Shown: positions 35,609 through 45,225, counted from the first letter of the stretch. The stretch is DNA of 64,000 nt from Akkermansiaceae bacterium UBA7890 (GCA_002501065.1 DLRK01000196.1:101279-165278), one strand, 5' to 3'. Translations and numbers: made by a program. The notes: generated by a model not told the origin, from the letters alone.

Positions 35609-38600
35609 TCACCTCCCCAGCAGATTGACGGCCCGGACGGTACGGGTGCGTTCCTCGATTTCAGGTGGCAGGTGTCCCTTGAACCAGGCCTTGGCCCGGT
35701 AGCGAAACTCATCGCCGTGGGGAAGGAACTTGAGGGGCGGGATGCCTGCCGCGAGGGGAAGTCGGTCTTGCGTGGTGGCGTGAGGGTCTTCGTGACAACC
35801 GACGCAGGACTTCATCTCACCTGGCCGCGTGTAGATCCAGGTGAGCTGGTTGCCGACCACCCGCCGGTCGCTGTCGAGGACCTGAAAGTGAACAAGCCGG
35901 TCCGCCGGTGCCTCGATGTAGAAGGAGCCATCCGGAAGAAGCGGAGCGGTTCCCAGAACGCGAGCGTGTGTCCCCCCGTGGTTCGTCCAGACCGGTCCGG
36001 TGTTGGTATGAGTACTGTGCCGTCCCACCACCGGCACGCCTTCGATCAGGCGAACAAGTTTGCCCCGCTGGGTCACTTTCTTTTCCCTGGTAGTGAATAC
36101 GGAAGCACAGAGAAAGCGTCCGCTGTAGGCGCGTGGCAGGGTGCTGGCGGGCAGGACGGGCGGACGGCGCCGGGGAAGGATCGGACGGGCTTCGAACTCC
36201 GCGGCCGCCGGGTCGTTATAGAGGAGGGTGAGTGTCCTTGAAGAGGGATCGAATACATACAACCCCAGGTCAACTTCCCTGCGGTGGGGTGTTTTGAGAG
36301 TCGAAGCGCAGAGCACCCGGCCGTCAGGAAGCGGATATGGGGTGGTGTAGGAGCGCGTTGCGTTGTCGGGCGAAATGATGGTCTCACTATCTCGCCGAGG
36401 TCCAATCAGAGTGAGCCCACCCTGGGTGACGGTGATGATATTCCGGGAATCGGGCATGGGCTGGGGTTGGGTCATGCGCAGGACACGGTGAGTCAGCGGC
36501 GCTTCCTGTCCATCGGCCGGGGTGCGCGGACCGTGGTCCAGGTTCCGCCAGTAAGCCCGCCGCTCCGGACCATAGAGGACGACGTCCTTCGTGCCGTCCG
36601 GCCGGACCGCATGCAGGGTCAGTTCGGTCTTGTTCCTCGAATAAAATACATCCAAACGGCTGAAGACGATCCGACCGTCGGGCAGGATCGCGGGTTCGTT
36701 GTCGCGTCCGATATTGGTGGCGATCGGGCGCATGTTGCCGCCGTCGGCATCCATAACCCACAAGGCGGTGCACGGGTAGCCATGGTATTCGTCACGGATT
36801 CCACTGCGGGTGGTGGCGAAGGCGATGTGACCGTCCGGCAGGTAAACCGGCCCCACATCGTGGTAGGGGCCCTCCGTCAGTTGTTCCAATCCCGATCCAT
36901 CGAGATTGATCCGAAAGAGGTGCCACCATGGATCGTCTTCACCGCGGTGGGCGAAGATCGCGTGCGAGGCATCCCACGAAAGTTCAAGGTCGCCTACGTA
37001 ACCGCCATCAAAACTGGTCAGGGGGACCACTTCACCGTCCGGCCGGGCGGGTCGCAGAACATGGAGATTTCGTCCTGGCCGGTAAACCGGACCCGAGTCG
37101 GTTACGACATAGGTCTGCCTCCAACGGTCCGCCTGCTCGACCGTGCCAATGGTATTGGGAATGTTGTTGCTGCCCTTGATGAACACCACTCCATCTAAGG
37201 TGCTGGCTTCAGAATCGGGATTGCCTGTGGATCCGGGTGGGGGAGAGGGTTCAGGTTTTAGCTTCTCGCCCGGGGGCAGTTCAACGCCGTGAATGCGAAG
37301 AGCGTCCCTCGAAATGTGCCGCACACTGTGAAAGGAATGATGAGTCGCTGCTTTGCGTAGAGCAGTCAGAGCTGCTTCGTTGCCCAGGTCGCCCAACGCC
37401 TCCGCAGCGGCATGACGAATCTCCAGGACGGATTGCTCATCGTTGAGAATGCGGACAAGCAGGTCGGTGTGGCCGTGCGCATCGAGCAATCCGAGCGCCC
37501 GGATCAGTCCTTCGCGCCATCGGGGCGCCGGATCGTCGTATTCTTCGTTCTTGAATGTGGAATTGTAGCCATAGTCCGCTTCGGCCTTTGCTTCGGACAG
37601 AAGCCTGGCGATCGGATCGATGGCACGCTGGTCGCCGAGCCAGGCCAGCGTCTTGGCGGCATTGATCCGCACCCAGCCTTCTCCGTGCTGCAGGAGCTCC
37701 AGGAGCCGGGGTAGATCCTCCTTCTCGATGCAAACCGCCGGCAGCCAGCTCGCCATCCGGGAATCCTTGAAGATAGGCCAATCCACGGTCTCGTTCGATC
37801 CCGCCACCCGCCGGACCTGGCCCAGTCGCTGCATGGCATGCTCGCACGCTTCCTGCCGGAGCCCCGATTTTTTCATCAGGTAACGCGTCAGCAGATGCCC
37901 GACTTCCGGCTCGTAGAGCATGAAGGTGTCGTGGTCGCCCGGCAGATTGGCCATCAGCTGTGGGACGATCCGGCGGAGTGCCATAAGGTCCCGGGGGGCA
38001 TCCAGGGGCAACCGACAGAGTGCGTAGGCGATGGCGTAAGGGGTTTCCAACATTCGATCCTCACTCGGAAACCCCATTCTGTCGTCTTGCGGGACTCGTG
38101 CCGGATTACGGCCGTCCGGTTTCTTGGCGTAGCGGGGATAGGCGGCGAGAAGGGCGGGCACAGCCCGGTGATCCCCAAAATCCCCCAGGGCCTCCGCGGC
38201 GTGCCGGGCCCACTGCGTGTCATCCAGAAGCTGGATCAGGAACTGGAATCCGACTTCTTCCCGCAACCGCCCCAGGGCGCGGATTCCGGCCTGCATCATT
38301 GGTCCGTGGGGTTTGGCAGGTGCCCGGTTCAGACATTCAATGACCGCTTTGCTGGCCCCCCGCCCGCCCAATGCTCCCAGCGCCCGCAGGCCCCGCTCCC
38401 ATCGCCATGCGGCGGCCGAGGCGATTTCATTTCCCGCATTGGGTTGGCCGTTGACTTCGATCTCGAAAAAGGTGGTGGGATAGGTCGAATTCTTCGAACC
38501 GAAGGAGGTGATGCGGATATAGCGAGCCTGGTGGGGGGGGAAGTCGATGGTCAACTTGACGGGCGATTCGCCCTTCCTGCGTTCAACGCGGTTGAAACTT

Positions 38601-39331
38601 CGATTATCGAGGCTGGTGGCCACTTCGTAGTCGGTCATCACGAACTGCGGGCCGTATTGGTGAATGACAAGATTTGCGACCTGCTCGACCCGCCCCAGAT
38701 CAACGGTGCACCACTGTGGCAGAGGAACATTCTTGGTCTGCCAGTAATCGGGACCGATCAATCCGTCACCCAGCAGCCGGGCCGGTCCACGGTAGGTTGA
38801 GGAGGCCGTGATCGTCCACGTGCTGGTTGGGGGGTTCGAGTCTTCGAGCAACTTCAGGACATCCGCTGGCGGTCGGTCGGCGGGCACTCCGGCCCACCAG
38901 TGTCGCCACAGGTTGACCTGCGCTTCGCGTTCTTCCACCGGGGCCAGGGCATTCAGTGGGAATTCCATTCCGGACAGATTGTTCAGGGCCACATGGGCCG
39001 ACTGCCGGGTGACCCAATCCTCATCCTGCAGGGCGAGAAGAAGTGGGGGGATGGCCTTCCGGCTCCCGCACCATGCCAGCGCCATCGCAGCCTCCCGTCG
39101 AACCAGTACCGATCGATCAAGCAGGCCCGAGATCAGGGGTTCCTCGGCTTCATAGGCCCGCAGGAATCCCAACCCTTCCGCCGCTCCGGCGCGGGTCCGT
39201 GGCGAGTCTGAGTCAAGTTTCGTCACCTGCTCGGCCACCTGGCGAGCGAAGGGTGATTGCATCTTCTTTTCGGCTCCGGGGCATTGTCCCACGGCCAGGC
39301 AGACCAGTAAGAGTTCGATCGAGACTTTCAT
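35609..39331 (-). CDS. HzsA-like protein with HEAT and F5/8 type C modules (paralogue B)
   Basis: A 1240-residue exported protein (signal MKVSIELLLVCLAVGQCPGA). Residues ~25-150 are HEAT-like repeats (RSVLVRREAAMALAWCGSRK). Residues ~165-300 form a discoidin/F5/8 type C domain (WTITASSTYRGPARLLGDGL, WCTVDLGRVEQVANLVIHQY, ARYIRITSFG), a likely glycan-binding module. More HEAT repeats run to ~700. The HzsA-like part follows: FIKGSNNIPNTIG, DGSGLEQLTEGPYHDVGPVY, LPDGRIVFSRLDVFYSRNKT, LGTAPLLPDGSFYIEAPADR and one haem motif CVGCH near residue 1174. The second haem domain found in its paralogues is missing; the protein ends soon after with KAWFKGHLPPEIEE. A near-consensus box is 133 bases upstream. 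Confidence 0.85.
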   Translation of the reverse strand: MKVSIELLLVCLAVGQCPGAEKKMQSPFARQVAEQVTKLDSDSPRTRAGAAEGLGFLRAYEAEEPLISGLLDRSVLVRREAAMALAWCGSRKAIPPLLLALQDEDWVTRQSAHVALNNLSGMEFPLNALAPVEEREAQVNLWRHWWAGVPADRPPADVLKLLEDSNPPTSTWTITASSTYRGPARLLGDGLIGPDYWQTKNVPLPQWCTVDLGRVEQVANLVIHQYGPQFVMTDYEVATSLDNRSFNRVERRKGESPVKLTIDFPPHQARYIRITSFGSKNSTYPTTFFEIEVNGQPNAGNEIASAAAWRWERGLRALGALGGRGASKAVIECLNRAPAKPHGPMMQAGIRALGRLREEVGFQFLIQLLDDTQWARHAAEALGDFGDHRAVPALLAAYPRYAKKPDGRNPARVPQDDRMGFPSEDRMLETPYAIAYALCRLPLDAPRDLMALRRIVPQLMANLPGDHDTFMLYEPEVGHLLTRYLMKKSGLRQEACEHAMQRLGQVRRVAGSNETVDWPIFKDSRMASWLPAVCIEKEDLPRLLELLQHGEGWVRINAAKTLAWLGDQRAIDPIARLLSEAKAEADYGYNSTFKNEEYDDPAPRWREGLIRALGLLDAHGHTDLLVRILNDEQSVLEIRHAAAEALGDLGNEAALTALRKAATHHSFHSVRHISRDALRIHGVELPPGEKLKPEPSPPPGSTGNPDSEASTLDGVVFIKGSNNIPNTIGTVEQADRWRQTYVVTDSGPVYRPGRNLHVLRPARPDGEVVPLTSFDGGYVGDLELSWDASHAIFAHRGEDDPWWHLFRINLDGSGLEQLTEGPYHDVGPVYLPDGHIAFATTRSGIRDEYHGYPCTALWVMDADGGNMRPIATNIGRDNEPAILPDGRIVFSRLDVFYSRNKTELTLHAVRPDGTKDVVLYGPERRAYWRNLDHGPRTPADGQEAPLTHRVLRMTQPQPMPDSRNIITVTQGGLTLIGPRRDSETIISPDNATRSYTTPYPLPDGRVLCASTLKTPHRREVDLGLYVFDPSSRTLTLLYNDPAAAEFEARPILPRRRPPVLPASTLPRAYSGRFLCASVFTTREKKVTQRGKLVRLIEGVPVVGRHSTHTNTGPVWTNHGGTHARVLGTAPLLPDGSFYIEAPADRLVHFQVLDSDRRVVGNQLTWIYTRPGEMKSCVGCHEDPHATTQDRLPLAAGIPPLKFLPHGDEFRYRAKAWFKGHLPPEIEERTRTVRAVNLLGR

Positions 39332-39464
39332 GAACTGCAGACGCTCCAGCCGCTGCGGGACGCCGGGGTCACCAGGTCGTCGGTGCGCAACCGCCTCGGA
39401 GAATTGAGTCTACGTTGCGTAATGGCCGGGATCACCAGGGGTCGACCTTTGGAATGCCTAAGCT

Positions 39465-39478
39465 ATGACCTGGATCAA
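39465..39478. promoter_or_regulatory. CRP/FNR-like box (one mismatch) upstream of paralogue B
   Basis: ATGACCTGGATCAA on the plus strand (TTGATCCAGGTCAT on the gene's strand) keeps nine of ten consensus bases. It is 133 bases upstream of 39331, farther than most other boxes. Confidence 0.45.
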
Positions 39479-39627
39479 TTTGCGATCCGGGGGCTTCGGT
39501 GATGCCTGAACACGTGATGTGCTTCCTTTGACCCGGGTGGAATTGAGACCGGCGAACCCTTCCCCAGTGTTCTGTTCTTCTGTCCCTCTGCCGGAATGCG
39601 CCCGTTCAGCAATTCGTATCCAGAGCC

Positions 39628-41112
39628 CTACTCAAAGGCGTAGAGCGTGCTCTCGGTGCGCAGGTAGATCCGGTTGCCGACCAGGGCAGGCGTGGCGTCG
39701 ATACGTTCCTCAAATGCAGTCCGGTGCAGGATTTCGGGCTCCTTCCCGCCCGCCTTCACCACGGTGAGATCGCCGTTCGTTGAGGCCAGATAGATTCTTC
39801 CATCCGCCGCCACCGGAGAGGTGTAGTACTTGCCACCCCCACCGATGCGCTTTCGACTGTAGTGTGGTTCACCCGTCTCGGCATCGAGGCAGGACAGGAG
39901 GCCACCGTCGCGAACGAAATAGAGCCGGCCGTCATACAGGAGCGGTGATGATACGTAGGGCAGTCCTTTGGTGAACTTCCAGTTCACGTGTGTCTTCGTG
40001 ATGTCACCCTGGCCTCCCGGTTCAACCGCGATGGCCATGTTCTCACCTTCGGCGGAACGCCTCTTCACCTTGACCCAGTCCGCGCCCGTGATCCTGCCGT
40101 CCTTGTCGAGATCCAGGCCCTGGTAGAAATCAAGGGCCTGCCCCTTGAACTCGTCCATGGAGATTTCGCCGTCCATGTTGCTGTCGTGCTGCTTCCGGAA
40201 CTCCGGCCAGGAGGGCCAGGGGCTGTCGCTGGCACCGTAGGACCAGGCCACGAAGAAGAGTCGCTTGTGACCGACGACCGGGGTGGTGCAGGCAAAGGCC
40301 GCGAGGCCATCGACCATCCATCGCTCTTTGCCCGTCTTCAGGTCGTAGCCTTTGAGACGCACCGATCCGGGAATCACGACCTGATGGTGCCCGGCGTTGT
40401 TCCAGATGATGGGCGTGCCGAAACTGCCGTATCCATCGGGACGAGGCGTTACCCACACCTTTTTTCCGGTTCTTACATCCAGGGCCAGGAGCTTGGCGTC
40501 GATGAGCTGGTCGCGATTCAGGATGACGAGATTTCCGGTGATGATGGGCGAGGAGCCGGATCCGAAGTCGCCGGCACTGCGGGTGATGGTCATCGGATGG
40601 CGCCACAGTTCCCGGCCGTCGAAGTCGTAGCAGACGAGACCGGTGGAACCGAAGTAACTCACCACATGCGTTCCGTCGGTGGCCGGAGTGGGGGCGGCGG
40701 GGCTTCCTTCGCTTCGATGATAGACTTCCAGTTTCTCGGGCTTGATCCCCCTGGTCCAGAGCAGGTCTCCCCTGGCCCGGTCGTAGCAGCAGGTCCTGAG
40801 TTCGCCTTCGGCAAAGGTGGTGAGAAAGATCCGGTCACCCCAGACACAGGGAGAGGAGGGCGATCTCGGCACCTCCTTCTTCCACAAAACATGCGAGGCA
40901 GGGCCGATCTTCAGGGGCGGCTTGGAATCATGGGCGACTCCGGAAGCATTGGGACCACGGAACTGCGGCCAGGACGCGCTCTCTTCCGCTGCGATCCACG
41001 GGCACGGGAGCAGCAGGAGGGCTGCGAACAGCACGTTCCTTGACGAGTGAGGCGGTGTTATCCACGCGTTGCAGATCCCAAGTGACCGCCCGGAAGCAAG
41101 GCTCGTTCTCAT
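39628..41112 (-). CDS. BamB/PQQ-like beta-propeller protein with an EF-hand pair
   Basis: A protein of 494 residues from ATG 41112, exported (FAALLLLPCPWIAA). PQQ-like repeats run through the chain: WPQFRGPNASGVAHD, LRTCCYDRARGDLLWTRG, VSYFGSTGLVCYDFDGRELW, LLALDVRTGKKVW and LSCLDAETGEPHY. Two EF-hand calcium loops, DSNMDGEISMDEF and DLDKDGRITGADW, interrupt the propeller near residues 300-335. WPQFRGP-type proteins are very common in this phylum; whether they bind PQQ or act as scaffolds is unknown. It is divergent from the sulfatase gene, and I saw no CRP/FNR box in front of it. Confidence 0.87.
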   Translation of the reverse strand: MRTSLASGRSLGICNAWITPPHSSRNVLFAALLLLPCPWIAAEESASWPQFRGPNASGVAHDSKPPLKIGPASHVLWKKEVPRSPSSPCVWGDRIFLTTFAEGELRTCCYDRARGDLLWTRGIKPEKLEVYHRSEGSPAAPTPATDGTHVVSYFGSTGLVCYDFDGRELWRHPMTITRSAGDFGSGSSPIITGNLVILNRDQLIDAKLLALDVRTGKKVWVTPRPDGYGSFGTPIIWNNAGHHQVVIPGSVRLKGYDLKTGKERWMVDGLAAFACTTPVVGHKRLFFVAWSYGASDSPWPSWPEFRKQHDSNMDGEISMDEFKGQALDFYQGLDLDKDGRITGADWVKVKRRSAEGENMAIAVEPGGQGDITKTHVNWKFTKGLPYVSSPLLYDGRLYFVRDGGLLSCLDAETGEPHYSRKRIGGGGKYYTSPVAADGRIYLASTNGDLTVVKAGGKEPEILHRTAFEERIDATPALVGNRIYLRTESTLYAFE

Positions 41113-41137
41113 GCCGCGAGCATAGCGATCCGGCAAG

Positions 41138-41154
41138 CCGGGTCAATGACCCGG
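41138..41154. promoter_or_regulatory. 17-bp palindrome between propeller and sulfatase genes
   Basis: CCGGGTCA A TGACCCGG is a perfect inverted repeat 26 bases upstream of the propeller gene start (41112) and 120 bases upstream of the sulfatase. It is not of the CRP/FNR type. A second shorter palindrome, TCGTGATCACGA, lies at 41238-41249. Confidence 0.4.
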
Positions 41155-41274
41155 ACGATGGGGGATGGCCCCGGAATGGGCGGCCTCTGAAACGGAGTCG
41201 CCTCATCGAGCGACACAACTCCTTTACAAACAGGCTCTCGTGATCACGATTTGGTCGGAAGGAGAGACAAATCC

Positions 41275-42861
41275 ATGCCGATCCAATATCGTTCACTCCA
41301 AGGCGTCACGATCGCGGTCCTGTTGGTGGTGCTGCTTTCGGCTCTCGCTGGCTTTTCGGTCGCGAAGGTGGAACGCTCCAAACCGAATATCATCCTCATT
41401 CTCGCGGACGACATGGGCATCGACTCGGTGTCGGCCTTCAACGAGAAGCTGGGGCTCAGGACGCCGGCCATCGACCGTCTGGCGGAGGAGGGGATGAGCT
41501 TCACAGATGCTCATTCGACCTCCGCGGTGTGTTCCCCCACCCGTTACGGGGTGCTGACCGGTCGCTACAACTGGCGCTCGCGGCTCAAGCGCGGAATCGT
41601 GGGGCAGTGGGAGCGTCCGCTGATCGGGGACGCGCGGCTGACCCTGCCGGAGATGCTGCGGATGGAGGGTTACGCCACCGCCATGATCGGTAAGTGGCAC
41701 CTCGGTTGGCACTGGCCGAAGAAAGGCGGCGGGACGACCCGGAAACTGGCCGAGATCGACTTCACGCAGCCCATCAAGGGCGGACCCAATGACCACGGCT
41801 TCGACTATTACTTCGGCGATGATGTTCCCAACTGGCCCCCCTACGCCTGGCGCGAGAATGACAGGCTGCAGGGTGAGATCACCGCGAAGATGAAAGGCGG
41901 AGCGATGGTTGGAGTATCGGCCGGGCCCGCGGTCGAGAACTGGGATTTCCGGGCGGTTCTGGCGGAGTATGGCAGGCGGTGCGCGGCCCATATTCGCGAC
42001 CAAGCCGGGAAGAAGGAGCCGTTCTTTCTCTACTTTCCGATGCCTTCACCCCACACCCCCATCGCGCCTCACGAAGAGTTCCGCGGCCGGACCGGGATCA
42101 GCGAGTATGCCGATTTCCTGGTCCAGACCGATGCCGTGGTTGGCCAGTTGCTGAAGGCGCTCGACGAGTCGGAGCAGACGGATGAAACGATCCTGATCTT
42201 CACCTGCGACAACGGGACTTCGCCCAAGGCGGGGTTTGCGCAACTTGATGCCGCGGGCGTCCATTTGAACCAGAATTGGCGAGGATGGAAGGCGGATGCC
42301 TACGAGGGCGGACATCGCGTTCCCTTCATTGTCCGCTGGCCGGGGAAGGTGGAAGGCGGTAGCACGAGTGACCAGATTATTTCGCTCACCGACATCATGG
42401 CCACCTGTGCGGAGGTGGTCGCACACAAGTTGCCGGTCAATGCAGCCGAGGATAGTGTCAGCCTGCTGCCGGTGTTGCGCGGCGAGGGTGTTGCGGAGTC
42501 GCTGCACGAGATCGTCATCAACCACTCGATCTCCGGACACTTTGCAGTGCGCAAGGGGAGGTGGAAGCTCCTGCTCTGTCGCGGATCGGGCGGGTGGAGT
42601 GCGCCCCGCGAATCCGAGGCCGCCAAGAAGGGGTTGCCGCATTTGCAGCTTTACGACCTGGAGAGCGACCCGGGGGAATCACGGAACCTGTATGAGAAGC
42701 ACCCGGAGATGGTGAGGGAGTTGATCGACGATCTCGCCCGTGCTTTCCGCGAAGGCCGCACCACTCCGGGTCCCCGTCAACTTAACGATGGCTGGCCGAA
42801 CACCATCGCGGGGACGCTGTTGAAGCAGTTTCCCCAACTGGCAGTTCCCCCGCAGCGCTGA
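41275..42861 (+). CDS. type I sulfatase, exported
   Basis: A protein of 528 residues from ATG 41275 (GGAGAG upstream; an earlier ATG at 41251 is less likely). A signal or anchor lies at 11-30 (VTIAVLLVVLLSALAGFSVA). The active site is CSPTR with C86 as the residue converted to formylglycine. Metal ligands D45/D46 lie in ILADDMG; MIGKWHLG and FTCDNGTSP are further family motifs. The C-terminal subdomain has WKLLLCRG and LQLYDLESDPGESRNL. Type I sulfatases remove sulfate esters, here most likely from an extracellular polysaccharide, but the substrate subfamily cannot be assigned by eye. It ends 9 bases before the convergent oxidoreductase gene. Confidence 0.93.
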   Translation: MPIQYRSLQGVTIAVLLVVLLSALAGFSVAKVERSKPNIILILADDMGIDSVSAFNEKLGLRTPAIDRLAEEGMSFTDAHSTSAVCSPTRYGVLTGRYNWRSRLKRGIVGQWERPLIGDARLTLPEMLRMEGYATAMIGKWHLGWHWPKKGGGTTRKLAEIDFTQPIKGGPNDHGFDYYFGDDVPNWPPYAWRENDRLQGEITAKMKGGAMVGVSAGPAVENWDFRAVLAEYGRRCAAHIRDQAGKKEPFFLYFPMPSPHTPIAPHEEFRGRTGISEYADFLVQTDAVVGQLLKALDESEQTDETILIFTCDNGTSPKAGFAQLDAAGVHLNQNWRGWKADAYEGGHRVPFIVRWPGKVEGGSTSDQIISLTDIMATCAEVVAHKLPVNAAEDSVSLLPVLRGEGVAESLHEIVINHSISGHFAVRKGRWKLLLCRGSGGWSAPRESEAAKKGLPHLQLYDLESDPGESRNLYEKHPEMVRELIDDLARAFREGRTTPGPRQLNDGWPNTIAGTLLKQFPQLAVPPQR

Positions 42862-42870
42862 GGGGCTGGG

Positions 42871-44211
42871 TCAGACCTCCTTTGTGATTCCTGGCTGAGG
42901 GGCCGGATAGATGCCCCCGGGGCCTTCGTGGATCGGGGCCTCCGCGCCATAGTCCATGTGGTCGATATCCTTGACGAACTGGAACTCGGACTTCAGAGCC
43001 TGATCCCAGGTGATGAATTGGCCGGTGTGGGTCGCCATCCGTCCCATCAAGGCAACGATGCCCGCCTCGCCTGCCCGCCGTGCTTCGTTGTGCGGCTTGT
43101 CGTGACGGATGGAGTCAAGGAGGACCTGCCATTCGGCGCGGTAGGGATTGACTTCGGGTTGACTGTATTGCCATGTCAGTTCACCGGGAACCATTTCCTG
43201 ACTCTTGTAGATCTTGGGGTGAGGTCTGCTCAGCGATGTCATGATGACGGCCGAGCCCTTCGAACCGGAGGCGTAGTCGGTGTAGGTGTTCCAGCAGTTC
43301 TTCATGTGCCGTGAAAAGGCCAGAAGCTTGGCGCCGTCGGCAAAGGTGTATTCCACGGAGTAGTGATCGAACTGGTTGCCAGCCTCGGGATAACAACGAC
43401 CACCGAACCCCTGGGCCGAGACGGGCCAGGCTCCCTTGGCCCAGCAGGCTACGTCGATGTTGTGGCAGTGCCAGTCGATGAAAAACCCGGATGACAGCCA
43501 GGAGAAGCTGTTGGGATGCTGGATCTGAAATTCCAGTTCGTTCTTGTCCTTGGGTCGAGGTGGGCAATGAACGGGTCCGTGGACGCGATAAATTCGTAGA
43601 GTGTGGACATCCCCGATCGCTCCGTCGTGAATGCGCTTGATCACTTCCTGCCTCGCGGCGGAGTGCCGCCACATGAACCCGACTCCCACCTTCAGGTTTT
43701 TTTTCTCGGAAAGCTCGGCGGTCTTCAGCCATCGCCGGGCGGCGGGAACATCCGTCGCAAACGACTTTTCCGCGAAGACATTGATTCCCTTGCTAACTGC
43801 GTACTCGAAGTGAAGGGGCCGAAAGGCAGCGTGCGTGGTGAGCAGCACCACATCGCCCGGGGACAGGCAGTCGATGGCCTTCTTGTAGGCGTCAAATCCG
43901 ATGAACTGACGCTCCGGCGCCACCTCCACCTTGTCACCATAGGCGGCGCTCAGGTTGTTCAGGCTTCCCTTCAACCGGTGCTCGAAGACATCCGCCATGG
44001 CATGCAGTTTGACCGGGCCACCGGTGGTCGAAAGGGCATCGCGAACTGCGCCGCTACCGCGACCGCCGCAGCCCACCAAGGCGAGCCGGATCGTGTTTCG
44101 CTCTCCCGCATGGACGCCGCCGTGAGCGGCTCCTGCGGCCAGGGCCGAGGTGGCGGCGAGGCGTCCGGTGTTCTTTAGGAATGTGCGGCGTGTGGCGTCG
44201 TGATCTTTCAT
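42871..44211 (-). CDS. Tat-exported Gfo/Idh/MocA family oxidoreductase
   Basis: A protein of 446 residues with a twin-arginine signal (ATRRTFLKNTGRLAATSALA, R8-R9). The dinucleotide-binding start is IRLALVGCGGRGSGAV (about 41-56). The EKP motif is changed to EKS (FAEKSFATD), and the C-terminal domain shows GFFIDWHCHNIDVACWAKGA and GNQFDHYSVEYTFADGAK. The family oxidises or epimerises sugars with NAD(P) usually bound tightly; Tat export allows folding with cofactor in the cytosol. It sits 14 bases after the TIM-barrel gene on the same strand, so both form one transcript behind the box at 45212-45225. Confidence 0.92.
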   Translation of the reverse strand: MKDHDATRRTFLKNTGRLAATSALAAGAAHGGVHAGERNTIRLALVGCGGRGSGAVRDALSTTGGPVKLHAMADVFEHRLKGSLNNLSAAYGDKVEVAPERQFIGFDAYKKAIDCLSPGDVVLLTTHAAFRPLHFEYAVSKGINVFAEKSFATDVPAARRWLKTAELSEKKNLKVGVGFMWRHSAARQEVIKRIHDGAIGDVHTLRIYRVHGPVHCPPRPKDKNELEFQIQHPNSFSWLSSGFFIDWHCHNIDVACWAKGAWPVSAQGFGGRCYPEAGNQFDHYSVEYTFADGAKLLAFSRHMKNCWNTYTDYASGSKGSAVIMTSLSRPHPKIYKSQEMVPGELTWQYSQPEVNPYRAEWQVLLDSIRHDKPHNEARRAGEAGIVALMGRMATHTGQFITWDQALKSEFQFVKDIDHMDYGAEAPIHEGPGGIYPAPQPGITKEV

Positions 44212-44225
44212 GGTTCAAGGTGGTT

Positions 44226-45134
44226 CTAGAGTTGGCTGGCGAGCCTGATCAGGTGAGCCCGCGATTTCCTGAGAGCTGCGCTGGTCTCGTCTGGAGCGGG
44301 TTCGTGGTGCAGGAAGGGGTTGAGCGGATACTTGAAATTGACCTCCTTGAGCGCGGCGAGGAGTGGTTTGAAGTCGACCGGTCCGATTCCGGGCAACTGG
44401 TTGGTGGAGCTGCCTTTCTGCCATCCATACACGTAGAGCAACTGGTCGCCACAGGTCCGGATGACCTGCGCTACATCGGCCTTCCAGCTTTGCAGATGAT
44501 ACGGGGCCAGTGCGATTCCGATACGTGGATTGTCATTGAGATCGACGAATGCCTTGAAGGAATCCGGCGCGTCGAGCAGGGCGTGGCTGTGGTTTTCGAT
44601 GGCCAGAAACGAGTTGTTCTTCTCCGCCAGCTCAGCGAGGGGTTTGAGGGTTTCCAGAAACGCCTTCATCTCGTTTCGGATGTCCTTGGGATTTCCTCCC
44701 CGGGAACCCTGTACCGCCACCCCCCCACCACAGCCACCCAGCAGACCGGCGTACTTGGCAAACCCGCCCGCATAGACCGAAAAGGAGTAGAGATCGAGCC
44801 GATGTTTCTTCAGCAGGGCCGTGAGTCCTTCGTGTCCAAGACGATTCAGGCAGTCATCCAGATGGGGACAGCCCGCGTGAGCACTCCAGATGTCGATGGC
44901 ATCGAAGCCGAGCGAGGCAATGCGCGCTACCGCCTGCTCGATAGGGAGGGACGAGAAATTAATGGACGAACAGGAGAGGCGCATCGCCCGTTTTCCGGGG
45001 TCATCGGCACCGGCGCTTCGCGGCGCGTGCACCAGGGCCGAAAGCCCGGTCGTGGCCAGGGTCATGCGTTTCACAAAGCGACGACGTGTTTGGCGTTCCT
45101 GGCGGATCAACCCTAATTGTGGTCTGTTCGTCAT
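44226..45134 (-). CDS. Tat-exported TIM-barrel (xylose isomerase-like) sugar epimerase
   Basis: A protein of 302 residues with a twin-arginine signal (TRRRFVKRMTLATTGLSALV). The AP endonuclease 2/xylose isomerase-like barrel follows: MRLSCSSINFSSLPIEQAVA, SLGFDAIDIWSAH, LAIENHSHALLDA (metal-ligand glutamate) and NPRIGIALAPYHLQ. In this group the fold commonly serves as sugar isomerase or epimerase or as a 3-keto-glycoside processing enzyme together with Gfo/Idh/MocA partners, which is exactly the neighbour downstream. The precise substrate is not evident. A box lies 77 bases upstream. Confidence 0.88.
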   Translation of the reverse strand: MTNRPQLGLIRQERQTRRRFVKRMTLATTGLSALVHAPRSAGADDPGKRAMRLSCSSINFSSLPIEQAVARIASLGFDAIDIWSAHAGCPHLDDCLNRLGHEGLTALLKKHRLDLYSFSVYAGGFAKYAGLLGGCGGGVAVQGSRGGNPKDIRNEMKAFLETLKPLAELAEKNNSFLAIENHSHALLDAPDSFKAFVDLNDNPRIGIALAPYHLQSWKADVAQVIRTCGDQLLYVYGWQKGSSTNQLPGIGPVDFKPLLAALKEVNFKYPLNPFLHHEPAPDETSAALRKSRAHLIRLASQL

Positions 45135-45211
45135 GGGTCAGGTGGGAGCTGTGGGACCTACCTGCGCCAGGGGTATGGTTTGTCGATGAGGCAGATCTAA
45201 CAGTGCGCGGT

Positions 45212-45225
45212 TTGACTTGAGTCAA
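45212..45225. promoter_or_regulatory. CRP/FNR-type box between the TIM-barrel operon and paralogue C
   Basis: TTGACTTGAGTCAA is a perfect palindrome of the TTGAC-N4-GTCAA form. It is 77 bases upstream of the minus-strand TIM-barrel gene and 110 bases upstream of plus-strand paralogue C, so it could control both. Confidence 0.65.
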
